This document shows, one piece after another, positions 42,426 through 50,514 of a DNA stretch of 64,000 nt. Below the pieces are notes generated by a model that was not told where the DNA came from, did no database searches, and saw only the letters and a list, made by a program, of their open reading frames with translations. Origin of the DNA: Pedobacter punctiformis (lineage in GTDB: Bacteria; Bacteroidota; Bacteroidia; Sphingobacteriales; Sphingobacteriaceae); NCBI RefSeq assembly GCF_027213715.1, contig NZ_JAPWGM010000001.1:620001-684000 (forward strand). The letters are read 5' to 3'. Both the position numbers and the translations under genes were made by a program. Within the stretch, counting starts at the first letter, position 1. Each line of letters begins with the position of its first letter.

Positions 42426-43070
42426 ATGATTTTTAACCTTAGCAAAACCAAATCGATAGCGAATACTTTTATATCCGAACTCCGGGATATAGAAATCCAA
42501 AAGGACTCTATGCGTTTCAGAAAAAACCTGGAGCGTGTCGGAGAATTTTTCGCCTACGAAATCAGCAAAACGCTTCCTTATAAAATCAAAGAAGTAACCA
42601 CTCCACTGGGTATTTCAAACTGTGAGGTATTAGAATCGCAGCCAGTTTTAGCAACCATTTTAAGAGCTGGTTTGCCGCTACAACAAGGTTTGTTAAATAT
42701 TTTCGATCAGGCAGATTGCTGCTTTATCTCCGCGTACAGAAAGGTGAAGAAAAGTGGTGATTTTGTAATTCAGATGGATTACGTTTCTACGCCCGATTTA
42801 GATGGCCGCGTTTTAATTATGGCAGATCCAATGCTGGCTACCGGACAAAGCATGGTGATGTGTTGCAAAGAATTAATTAACCGGTATAAACCATCAGCAT
42901 TACACATTGTTGCCGCAATTGCCAGTACAGAAGGTGTAGCTTATGTGCGGGCACATTTACCAAAAGCTACGCTTTGGTTGGGCGCTATTGATGAAGAGAT
43001 GACCAGCAAATCTTACATTGTACCAGGTTTAGGTGATGCCGGAGACCTGGCTTACGGAGAAAAAATATAG
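42426..43070 (+). CDS. upp: Uracil phosphoribosyltransferase
   Basis: 214 aa. ADPMLATGQSMVMCC (about residues 138-152) is the PRPP-binding loop of the type I phosphoribosyltransferases, and the C-terminal YIVPGLGDAGDLAYG is the uracil-binding signature of Upp. ILRAGLPLQQGLL is the conserved hood region. The reaction is uracil + PRPP to UMP in the salvage pathway. Its TAG stop overlaps the GTG start of the next gene by one base (TAGTG), so the two are coupled. Confidence 0.95.
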   Translation: MIFNLSKTKSIANTFISELRDIEIQKDSMRFRKNLERVGEFFAYEISKTLPYKIKEVTTPLGISNCEVLESQPVLATILRAGLPLQQGLLNIFDQADCCFISAYRKVKKSGDFVIQMDYVSTPDLDGRVLIMADPMLATGQSMVMCCKELINRYKPSALHIVAAIASTEGVAYVRAHLPKATLWLGAIDEEMTSKSYIVPGLGDAGDLAYGEKI

Positions 43071-43387
43071 TGAATATTCTTTTTGTTTGCAGCCGAAATA
43101 AATGGAGAAGCACAACAGCCGAAACCATTTATAAAAACCATGCTGAACATCAGGTCAGATCTGCAGGAACAGAACCTTCCGCCAGAATCAGGGTTAATGA
43201 AAAACTTATCCATTGGGCGGATCTGATTTTTGTAATGGAGAAAAAACACAAACAACGAATTACCGAAAAGTTTTCTTATTCAGTAGCGGATAAGGAGATT
43301 ATTATTTTAGATATCCCTGATGATTACCAATATATGGATGAAGAGCTGATTGAAGAGATTAATGTAAAAGTTTCAGATTATTTCTAA
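43070..43387 (+). CDS. Low-molecular-weight protein tyrosine phosphatase-like protein, short form
   Basis: 105 aa from a GTG start that shares a base with the upp stop. The N-terminus reads MNILFVCSRNKWRSTTAETI, with Cys7 and Arg13 forming an intact CX5R phosphate loop followed by Ser. The acidic loop IIILDIPDDYQYMDEEL near residues 80-95 could supply the general acid. It is shorter than true LMW-PTPs (about 150 aa), lacking part of the C-terminal half. Relatives of this length are common in bacteria; the substrate is unknown. The coupling with upp seems positional. Confidence 0.8.
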   Translation: MNILFVCSRNKWRSTTAETIYKNHAEHQVRSAGTEPSARIRVNEKLIHWADLIFVMEKKHKQRITEKFSYSVADKEIIILDIPDDYQYMDEELIEEINVKVSDYF

Positions 43388-43405
43388 ATCGGTTAGAATA
43401 GCCTT

Positions 43406-43413
43406 TACCTTTG
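43406..43413 (+). promoter_or_regulatory. Candidate -7 box (TACCTTTG) of the HAD nucleotidase gene
   Basis: Exact TAnnTTTG on the plus strand, 15 bp before the ATG at 43429. No clear TTG lies upstream. Its presence argues against the alternative TTG start at 43411, which would lie inside the box. Confidence 0.42.
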
Positions 43414-43428
43414 GTAGAAAAATTAATC

Positions 43429-44118
43429 ATGAAAAAACACATCTTCTTCGACCTTGACCATACCATTTGGGATTTTGACCGCAATGCCGAAGAAACGTTA
43501 AAAGAGCTTTACCATACTTACGATTTAAATAAACTTGGCTTAACTTCATGTACCGAATTTATTGCCACCTATACTGAAAACAATCACCTGCTTTGGGCAG
43601 ACTATCACCTTGGAAAAATCACCAAGGATTATTTAAGGGCCGAACGCTTTAGCAAAACTTTTATTCAACTAGGCATTCATCCTGATGCCGTTCCACATCA
43701 GTTTGAAGATGATTACGTAAATATTTCGCCTACAAAAACTAATTTATTTGAAGCTGCCGAAGAAGTACTGGCTTACTTACAACAAAAATATACGCTACAC
43801 ATTATATCCAATGGGTTTAAAGAAACAACCCTGACTAAAATGAATGTTTCCAAGCTTAATCCTTATTTCCAAAATGTAATTATTTCTGAGGATGTTGGTG
43901 TAAACAAACCAAGTCCTGTAATTTTTCAGCATGCTTTAGATAAGGCAAAAGCCCGTAAAGAAGAAAGTATTATGATTGGTGATAGCCTGGAAGCCGATAT
44001 TTATGGTGCCCTGAATTTTGGAATGGAAGCTATTTTTTTTAATCCCCATAAAAAACAAAAACCTCAGGATGTAAACCTTGAAATCACACACCTTAAAGAA
44101 TTACTCATTTTATTTTAA
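43429..44118 (+). CDS. YjjG-type HAD family nucleotidase
   Basis: 229 aa. KKHIFFDLDHTIWDFDRNAE contains HAD motif I (DLDHTIWD). Motif II is LHIISNGFKETTLTKMN, and the C-terminal MIGDSLEADIYGALNFGMEA is motif IV, with the motif III lysine in GVNKPSPVIF. This is the pattern of YjjG, the house-cleaning nucleoside 5'-monophosphatase. The ATG at 43429 is preferred over an in-frame TTG that falls in the promoter box. A weak terminator follows at 44161. Confidence 0.9.
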   Translation: MKKHIFFDLDHTIWDFDRNAEETLKELYHTYDLNKLGLTSCTEFIATYTENNHLLWADYHLGKITKDYLRAERFSKTFIQLGIHPDAVPHQFEDDYVNISPTKTNLFEAAEEVLAYLQQKYTLHIISNGFKETTLTKMNVSKLNPYFQNVIISEDVGVNKPSPVIFQHALDKAKARKEESIMIGDSLEADIYGALNFGMEAIFFNPHKKQKPQDVNLEITHLKELLILF

Positions 44119-44160
44119 GCAGGTTTACAAAATTTGTGGTTCTGGCATTTAATATGTTTC

Positions 44161-44181
44161 AATCCTTTAATGACAAGGATT
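44161..44181 (+). terminator. Weak hairpin terminator after the HAD gene
   Basis: The 7-bp perfect stem AATCCTT / AAGGATT with a 7-nt loop is followed by CATTTTTAG on the plus strand. The stem is short and AT-rich, so efficiency is doubtful. Confidence 0.45.
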
Positions 44182-44225
44182 CATTTTTAGAGTTCCTGGC
44201 GAAACCGTAATTCAATATCTTTTAA

Positions 44226-44744
44226 ATGAATACAGCAAAAGTTAATTCATCAATCAGTAAGGTAATAGCTGCTTACCAAGACAAACTATCTGTTTATTCT
44301 GATGAAGTTTTTCAAATTATTCCTCCAATTAATGGCTGGAGTTATAGCGAAGTATATTCTCATATTTTTGATTCGAGCTTACTTTCGGTTATGGCCTTAC
44401 AACATTGCGTGGATAATAAAGGAGAAGATAAACCGACTGCTTTTGCAGTAAAAGTGATTTTATTTTTAGGCTTTTTACCGCCTGCAAAAAAATATAAAGT
44501 ACCCAAAAAATTGATGGACAGGGTTAAAAAAATTAGCAAAGCTGAGGCACTTGATCTTATCCATCAATTTGAAAAAGATTTACAAGCCGTATATGGTTCA
44601 GTAGCCAACGCCAAAGAGCAGAGCAAAATCAAACATCCACGATTAGGTTATTTAAACGCAAAACAATGGTTTCGTTTTATCGAAATTCATCTAAAACATC
44701 ATTTAAAACAATTGAACCGTATAGAAAAGAGTTTTCAACGTTAA
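44226..44744 (+). CDS. DinB-like family protein
   Basis: 172 aa, mainly helical. WSYSEVYSHIFDSSLLSVMA (about residues 39-58) contains the first His of a DinB metal site, and KQWFRFIEIHLKHHLKQLNR near the C-terminus provides His-x3-His. This four-helix-bundle architecture places it in the DinB/YfiT superfamily, whose members bind a metal and often work in bacillithiol- or glutathione-type transfers. The substrate is unknown. It stands alone between the HAD gene and the lipoprotein. Confidence 0.8.
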   Translation: MNTAKVNSSISKVIAAYQDKLSVYSDEVFQIIPPINGWSYSEVYSHIFDSSLLSVMALQHCVDNKGEDKPTAFAVKVILFLGFLPPAKKYKVPKKLMDRVKKISKAEALDLIHQFEKDLQAVYGSVANAKEQSKIKHPRLGYLNAKQWFRFIEIHLKHHLKQLNRIEKSFQR

Positions 44745-44778
44745 TTTTCGCATATTTGGATAACCAACCATCCGGCAC

Positions 44779-45327
44779 ATGAAAAATTTATATTATTTAA
44801 CAGCAATAGTTTTGCTTAGTGCTTGCAGCAATAACAAACCAGAACCTCAGGCCGTTACACCTACGCCAACCGGAATGGCTGGTTTGCAACAAACTAAGGT
44901 TGCATCGCCTGTAAATCAGTTAAAAAGTAATTTAATATACAATCCTGCTCATGGGCAACCCGGACATAGTTGCGCCGTGGCCGTTGGCGCACCTTTAAAT
45001 CGACCCGCTCCGGCTAAACCAAACTTAAATCAGCCTCAATCACCTGCCCCTGTTTCTAATCCTGCTCCGGTTGCTAAATCAACTTTAACGGCCGTAAATG
45101 CAAAAGGGCAAAAGCTAAATCCAAAGCATGGAGAATCGGGGCATAGATGCGATTTAGCCATTGGTGCTCCGTTAAACTCTAAACCTTTAGCTGCTCCAAA
45201 AGTTATGACCAGCAGCCCTGTTGCAGACAATAAGGCTTTAGAAGCCAAAAACGGAATAAAAATAAATCCTAAGCATGGTGAGGCCGGACATCGTTGTGAT
45301 ATTGCTGTGGGTGCTCCATTAACATAA
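44779..45327 (+). CDS. Lipoprotein with three tandem His/Cys motifs, unknown function
   Basis: 182 aa. The lipobox VLLSAC ends at Cys16. After a Pro/Gln-rich linker the protein has three 19-residue copies of NPxHGxxGHxCxxAxGAPL at residues 55-73, 114-132 and 163-181, the last ending at the C-terminus. Each copy has two His and one Cys at fixed spacing (H-x4-H-x-C). The linkers are low-complexity Pro/Ala/Lys. I recall the motif in hypothetical Bacteroidota secreted proteins, but no function. Metal, haem or thiol chemistry is suggested by the His/Cys repetition only. Confidence 0.75.
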   Translation: MKNLYYLTAIVLLSACSNNKPEPQAVTPTPTGMAGLQQTKVASPVNQLKSNLIYNPAHGQPGHSCAVAVGAPLNRPAPAKPNLNQPQSPAPVSNPAPVAKSTLTAVNAKGQKLNPKHGESGHRCDLAIGAPLNSKPLAAPKVMTSSPVADNKALEAKNGIKINPKHGEAGHRCDIAVGAPLT

Positions 45328-45361
45328 AAACCTGAAACATTTTTTTCACATCTTTGCAGCA

Positions 45362-46681
45362 ATGAAATTACCCACCATAAAAGGTTTTGACGAAGCTGCA
45401 TTTAACAAGTATTTAAAAAATACGGGTTGGCTGATGTTTGGAAAAATGCTGAGTCTTATCGTGGGTTTAATTGTAGCCCGTTACCTCGGCCCCTCCTCTT
45501 TTGGTGATTTAAACTTTGGACTGGCCATTGTTACCATTCTTGCAGCCGTTGGAGCACTGGGTCTGGATACTTTTATTATCCGCGAAATTATTCAGGAACC
45601 TGCAAAACGGGACGAAATTCTTGGAACATCTCTTTGGCTCAGAATTATAACTTATGCATCGTTAATTCCTATCGCTGTAGGCATTTATTGGGTAAGTCAC
45701 CAACTTTCCGAAAGCCCGGGTAAACCATTAACATTAATGGTGGGCTTGCTGGCACTGGCCTATTTTTTTAAATCTTTTAATGTAATTGATGCTTATTTCC
45801 AATCACAGGTTCAATCCAAATATGTTGTTCATATTCAAAACATCTGTCTGATTATCTCTGCGGTTTTAAAAATAACAGTGGTTTCCTTAGGTTTGCCACT
45901 TATTTATATTGTTTTAACCTTTGTTTTCGATGGGTTAATTTTAGCACTGGGCCTGATTCTTGTTTATCAAAAAAGGGGTTTCAATATTTTTAAATGGACT
46001 TACAATAAAGCAAGGGCAAAATCTTTACTAAAACAATCTTCACCACTTATTTTATCTGCAGTAATGGTTTCTATTTACATGAAAATAGATGTCATTATGT
46101 TAAAAAGTGTGGGCAGTAAAGCCGTGGGTATTTACAGTGCTGCAGCAAATCTGAGCGAAGCCTGGTATTTTATTCCTGTAGCAATTGTAACCTCTGTATT
46201 TCCAGCTTTGGTAAATGCCCGGAAAACAGATTATGACCGGTATATTAAACGATTGGGTAATTTATACGATTTACTTACTTTCATCTGTTTACCCGTTGCA
46301 ATAATTATTAGTTTCACTGCAAATCTTATTATCCATATCCTGTACTCTAACCGGTACGAGGGCGCTGGTGCCATGTTATCTATCCATATCTGGTCGGGTA
46401 TTTTCGTTTTCCTGGGAAGTGCAAGTTCTCAATATTTAATTGCAGAGGGGTACACCAAAATTTCTTTTTACAGAACAGCAGCTGGTGCAATTGTAAATAT
46501 ACTTTTAAACCTTTGGCTTATTCCAAAATATGCAGGTATTGGGGCATCAATTGCCACCTTAGTAGCCTGTTTTGTTTCTACATTTTATCTTTTATTAATT
46601 CCGAAAACACGTCAGCAAGGTATAATGATGTTAAAATCATTATTTTTGGTCACAGCATTTCAAAAAATATTTAAACGTTGA
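45362..46681 (+). CDS. Polysaccharide flippase, Wzx-like
   Basis: 439 aa with about 12 hydrophobic helices of the MOP superfamily. The N-terminal YLKNTGWLMFGKMLSLIVGL, then VARYLGPSSFGDLNFGLAIV, is a typical flippase start; GIGASIATLVACFVSTFYL occurs near the end. It opens a plus-strand glycan cluster (45.4-49 kb). It is distinct from the flippase at 4.6 kb. Its last bases overlap the TTG start of the next gene (TTGA), so translation is probably coupled. Confidence 0.88.
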   Translation: MKLPTIKGFDEAAFNKYLKNTGWLMFGKMLSLIVGLIVARYLGPSSFGDLNFGLAIVTILAAVGALGLDTFIIREIIQEPAKRDEILGTSLWLRIITYASLIPIAVGIYWVSHQLSESPGKPLTLMVGLLALAYFFKSFNVIDAYFQSQVQSKYVVHIQNICLIISAVLKITVVSLGLPLIYIVLTFVFDGLILALGLILVYQKRGFNIFKWTYNKARAKSLLKQSSPLILSAVMVSIYMKIDVIMLKSVGSKAVGIYSAAANLSEAWYFIPVAIVTSVFPALVNARKTDYDRYIKRLGNLYDLLTFICLPVAIIISFTANLIIHILYSNRYEGAGAMLSIHIWSGIFVFLGSASSQYLIAEGYTKISFYRTAAGAIVNILLNLWLIPKYAGIGASIATLVACFVSTFYLLLIPKTRQQGIMMLKSLFLVTAFQKIFKR

Positions 46682-47325
46682 GCAATCTTAAAGCATTAGC
46701 AAATTTAATTTCAAAGCCCTTAAGGCTTAAAGCATTATTATCATACGGTCATAAAGGTTATTTAAATAGCATTGGCTGGTTTACTGCCTTCGACAAAAAA
46801 CAAGCTGTTGATGGAAACGGTAAGGCTTTGCCATGGGTAACCTATTCTTTTATAGATTTTATTAAGGAAAGAATTAATAAAACCCAGCATATTTTCGAAT
46901 ATGGTTCTGGTAGTTCTACTTCATTTTATGCAGAAAGAGCCGCCACTGTCACTTCTGTTGAACATGATAAAAGCTGGTTCGAAAATGTAAAAAATACAAG
47001 CCCCTCTAATGCTGAAATGATTTTTTGTCATCTCGAAAAAGATGGCGAATATGCTAAAAAGGCAACTTTACTGAATAAGAAATTTGATATTATTATTGTA
47101 GATGGGCGTGACCGGGTAAATTGTTGTAAATACAGTGTAGATGCCTTATCTGCTAACGGAGTTTTGGTTTTAGATGACAGTGAACGTGAGGTTTACCATG
47201 CAGCCAGAGTACTTTTAAAAGAAAAAGGATTTAAAGAAATTAGTTTCAGCGGTATTTCGCCTGGCCTGTTTTACGAAAAAGCAACTTCAGTATTTTACAA
47301 AGCAGACAACTGTTTAGGAATATAA
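46678..47325 (+). CDS. SAM-dependent methyltransferase-like protein
   Basis: 215 aa from a TTG at 46678 that overlaps the flippase stop; no ATG occurs in frame before residue 115, so the TTG start is required. HIFEYGSGSSTSFYAERAA is the SAM-binding glycine loop (motif I), VTSVEHDKSWF the acidic motif II, and FDIIIVDGRDRVNCCKYSVD an Asp-containing motif of this Rossmann group. VLVLDDSERE follows. No known FkbM signature is complete. It may methylate or modify the glycan; the activity is unassigned. Confidence 0.75.
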   Translation: MSNLKALANLISKPLRLKALLSYGHKGYLNSIGWFTAFDKKQAVDGNGKALPWVTYSFIDFIKERINKTQHIFEYGSGSSTSFYAERAATVTSVEHDKSWFENVKNTSPSNAEMIFCHLEKDGEYAKKATLLNKKFDIIIVDGRDRVNCCKYSVDALSANGVLVLDDSEREVYHAARVLLKEKGFKEISFSGISPGLFYEKATSVFYKADNCLGI

Positions 47326-47341
47326 TCTCCAATTAAAACAC

Positions 47342-48103
47342 ATGTTAAGCGAAGAAGTAAAAACGGCATACGATAATTTTTATACCCAAAGTGATGTAGC
47401 CTGGCGTATGCTTGGAGCCAAATACAAGGCCCAAAATATTATCGATGTTTGTAAAAGCATAAAACCTCAAAAGGTACTCGAAGTTGGTGCCGGCGACGGA
47501 AGCATTCTGCATTTTTTAAATGAATGGAATTTTGCACCTGAAATTTATGCACTTGAAATTGCGCAAAGTGGTGTAGATTTAATCCTCGACCGGAAATTAA
47601 GTAACCTGAAAGAGGCGAAAACTTTTGATGGGTATAAAATTCCTTACGAAGATGATAGCTTTGACCTGGTTATACTTGCTCACGTTTTGGAGCATGTAGA
47701 GCATGAAAGGATTTTACTGCGTGAACTTAAAAGAGTGGCTAAATATATTGTGGTTGAAGTACCAAAAGATTATCGTTTTGGTGTGGATAAGCGTATGAAA
47801 CACTTTTTAGATTATGGCCACATCAACATGTACACCCCAACATCTTTGAGGTTTTTACTGCAAAGCGAGGGTTTGGAAATTATTGAGGATAAGGTTTCTA
47901 TGACCGCTACAGAAACCGTTAAGTTTAATGAGTTTATTAACAGAAAAGTTCAAAAAACATTTGCCAAAAACTTAAAAATAGAACTGGAATACCGGATCAA
48001 AAAAGCCCTGGGTAATTTACTGGGGCAAAAGAAAAAGGAACAGTTTGCAAATGCCTATACTGTTTTAACAAAAAAATCTGATCATAACCTGCATATTTTT
48101 TAA
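47342..48103 (+). CDS. Class I SAM-dependent methyltransferase
   Basis: 253 aa. KVLEVGAGDGSILHFLNEW is motif I (GxGxG type); IYALEIAQSGVDLILDRK carries the acidic residue, and DSFDLVILAHVLEHVEHERI the family's post-I motif, as in Methyltransf_11. VEVPKDYRFGVDKRMKHFLD and YGHINMYTPTSLRFLLQSEG are typical of methyltransferases in glycan clusters. The substrate is likely a sugar or lipid-linked glycan, by position. It starts 16 bp after the preceding methyltransferase-like gene and is 3 bp before the glycosyltransferase. Confidence 0.85.
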   Translation: MLSEEVKTAYDNFYTQSDVAWRMLGAKYKAQNIIDVCKSIKPQKVLEVGAGDGSILHFLNEWNFAPEIYALEIAQSGVDLILDRKLSNLKEAKTFDGYKIPYEDDSFDLVILAHVLEHVEHERILLRELKRVAKYIVVEVPKDYRFGVDKRMKHFLDYGHINMYTPTSLRFLLQSEGLEIIEDKVSMTATETVKFNEFINRKVQKTFAKNLKIELEYRIKKALGNLLGQKKKEQFANAYTVLTKKSDHNLHIF

Positions 48104-48106
48104 ACC

Positions 48107-49018
48107 ATGCAAAACCTTGCACCCATTGCACTTTTTGTTTATAACCGTCCGCAGCATACCTCGCGAACCTTAAAGTTTTTGCAGCAAAATGAGTTGGCAG
48201 CTGATAGCCGTTTATACATATTCTCTGATGGTGCAAAAACAGAGAAAGATGAACAAAAAGTGGCTGAAGTGAGGGCTATAATCAATAATATCGATGGGTT
48301 TAAATCCGTTAAAATTATCGAACGTAAGGAAAATTCCGGTTTGGCCAATTCGGTTATTGCAGGGGTATCACAATTAATAAAAGATTACGGGCAGGTTATT
48401 GTGCTTGAAGATGATTTGGTAACCTCTCCACATACGTTAACCTACTTTAACGATGCGCTAAATCACTACCGAAATGAGGAAAAGGTTATGCACATTGGTG
48501 CTTATATGTACCCTTTACCCGAAAGCTTGCCACAAACCTTTTTTTACAGGGCGGCCACCAGCTGGGGATGGGCAACCTGGGAAAGGGCCTGGAATAATTT
48601 TGAACCAAATATTGATACCCTGATCAGCCAGTTTGACGGCAAGAAAAAGAATGCATTTTCCATTGATAAAACGATGAATTTTTGGAAACAAATGCAGGAA
48701 TTTAAGGCTGGTAAAAATAACAGCTGGGCCATTCGATGGTATGCATCTATATTTTTAAAAGGCGGATTAACGCTAAACCCATCTCAATCTCTTGTAAACA
48801 ATATTGGCCATGATGGCACCGGCGTCCACTCGGGTATTAATGATATTTACAATGTAATTATCAATCCAAAACCCATTACACAATTTCCTGAAGTAATCGC
48901 CGAAAACCCTGAAGCTTATCAGGCCATTAAGAACTTTTTAGCCAACCGAAAAGGAAATCTTTGGGATCGCGTTAAGCGTTTCTTGACAGAAAAACTGAAT
49001 AAATTGCCAATTTTTTAG
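48107..49018 (+). CDS. Glycosyltransferase, GNT-I/GT2-like
   Basis: 303 aa. It starts PIALFVYNRPQHTSRTLKFL, the typical opening of this GT-A group. DSRLYIFSDGAKTEKDEQKV, KENSGLANSVIAGV and VIVLEDDLVTSPHTLTYFND supply the nucleotide and metal-binding acids (the EDD motif). ATSWGWATWERAWNNFEP is the signature of a GT2-like family in O-antigen and lipooligosaccharide loci. It acts at the cytoplasmic face. The sugar donor is unknown. Confidence 0.88.
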   Translation: MQNLAPIALFVYNRPQHTSRTLKFLQQNELAADSRLYIFSDGAKTEKDEQKVAEVRAIINNIDGFKSVKIIERKENSGLANSVIAGVSQLIKDYGQVIVLEDDLVTSPHTLTYFNDALNHYRNEEKVMHIGAYMYPLPESLPQTFFYRAATSWGWATWERAWNNFEPNIDTLISQFDGKKKNAFSIDKTMNFWKQMQEFKAGKNNSWAIRWYASIFLKGGLTLNPSQSLVNNIGHDGTGVHSGINDIYNVIINPKPITQFPEVIAENPEAYQAIKNFLANRKGNLWDRVKRFLTEKLNKLPIF

Positions 49019-49053
49019 TTTTAATAATCTTTATCTTAGAATTTCAAATCTAA

Positions 49054-50514
49054 ATGCAGATGAAAATTCTACCCTTTTTATCCCTGCTGCTTAGCAGTCT
49101 TTTTACTTTCGCTCAAAACGCACCTAAACCTTATGGCGCAACTCCTTCAAAAAGGCAGCTTGCCTGGCATGATGTAGAAGTTTACGGCTTGATTCATTTT
49201 ACGCCAACCACTTTCGAAAATAAGGAATGGGGATTTGGTGATGCAGATCCTAAAGCTTTTAATCCTACGGATTTTAATGCGGAACAAATTATTAAGGCGG
49301 CAAAAGCAGGCGGTTTAAAAGCGGTAATTCTCGTTTCTAAACACCACGATGGTTTTGCCCTCTGGCCAACAAAAACAACTGCGTATAACATCTCAAAAAG
49401 TCCTTTTAGAAATGGAAAGGGAGACATGGTTAAGGAAATTGAGCAGGCGGCACGTAAAAACGGGTTAAAATTTGGGGTTTACTGCTCGCCATGGGATAGA
49501 AACAATGCATTGTACGGAACAGATCAATATTTAGCCATTTATCAGGCGCAGTTAAAAGAATTATACAGCAATTACGGTGAGCTTTTTATGAGCTGGCACG
49601 ATGGCGCTAACGGCGGTGATGGCTATTACGGAGGTGCAAAAGAAAAACGTTCTATTGACAACACAACTTATTACGACTGGAAAAATACCTGGGGAATGAC
49701 CAGAAAAATGCAACCTATGGCCAGCATATTTAGTGATATTGGTCCTGATGTACGTTGGGTTGGCAGTGAGGATGGTATGGCAGCGGCAACCAGCTGGGCA
49801 ACTTTTACACCGCTTCCGCCTGAAGGAAAAAGTGTAGCCGTTCCCGGGCAGGCCAACTACCCCCAGAGCCCGATGGGCATTAGAAATGGTAAATTCTGGA
49901 TGCCTGCTGAATGTGATGTTCCTTTACGTAAAGGATGGTTTTACCATGCAACTGAAAAACCAAAAACTTCTGAAATGCTTTTTGATTTATATTTAAAAAG
50001 TGTTGGTTATGGTGCAGGCCTGGATTTAGGTTTAGCACCCGATACCCGTGGCCAGTTGCATGATGACGACGTAGCGGCTTTAAAAGGTTTTGGCGATCTT
50101 GTTAAGCATACTTTTGCTAATAATTTAGCGAGTGGCGCTGTGGCTAAAGCAAGCAATACGCGTGGCAAAAACTTCAGCAGCAGTAAAGTTCTGGATCATA
50201 ATAAACAAACTTATTGGGCAACTACAGATCAGGCGCACACTGCCAGTTTAGAACTTGATTTAAAATCATCTAAAACTTTTGATATTATTAGTTTACAGGA
50301 ATTTATTCCTTTAGGTCAAAGAATTGAAGCTTTTAATGTAGAGATTTTTGAAAATGGCAGCTGGAAAAAAGTTTATGAAGGCGAAAGTATTGGTGCTAAA
50401 AGATTAATTAAACTTGAAGCGCCGGTAACTTCAAATAAAGTTAAATTAAACATTACCAAATCACCCGTATGCATCACTTTAAGCGAATTCGGACTTTACA
50501 AGAAAACTTCATAA
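49054..50514 (+). CDS. Alpha-L-fucosidase (GH29) with C-terminal discoidin-like domain
   Basis: 486 aa with a signal peptide (MQMKILPFLSLLLSSLFTFA); an ATG two codons later would serve equally. The GH29 domain shows YGLIHFTPTTFENKEWGFGD, LVSKHHDGFALWP and ELFMSWHDGANGGDGYYGG, in which the Asp of WHDGA is the expected nucleophile. PSFWxP-like MGIRNGKFWMPAECDVPL follows. From residue about 350 an F5/8-type C (discoidin) module is seen. A periplasmic or surface enzyme cutting fucosides. Its stop directly abuts the convergent rhomboid stop. Confidence 0.92.
   Translation: MQMKILPFLSLLLSSLFTFAQNAPKPYGATPSKRQLAWHDVEVYGLIHFTPTTFENKEWGFGDADPKAFNPTDFNAEQIIKAAKAGGLKAVILVSKHHDGFALWPTKTTAYNISKSPFRNGKGDMVKEIEQAARKNGLKFGVYCSPWDRNNALYGTDQYLAIYQAQLKELYSNYGELFMSWHDGANGGDGYYGGAKEKRSIDNTTYYDWKNTWGMTRKMQPMASIFSDIGPDVRWVGSEDGMAAATSWATFTPLPPEGKSVAVPGQANYPQSPMGIRNGKFWMPAECDVPLRKGWFYHATEKPKTSEMLFDLYLKSVGYGAGLDLGLAPDTRGQLHDDDVAALKGFGDLVKHTFANNLASGAVAKASNTRGKNFSSSKVLDHNKQTYWATTDQAHTASLELDLKSSKTFDIISLQEFIPLGQRIEAFNVEIFENGSWKKVYEGESIGAKRLIKLEAPVTSNKVKLNITKSPVCITLSEFGLYKKTS

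Noticed and set aside
43070..43387. Reading the 105-aa LMW-PTP-like gene as a truncated pseudogene
   Set aside because: The CX5R loop and the acidic loop are present and relatives of this size are common; the coupled start after upp also argues for function.
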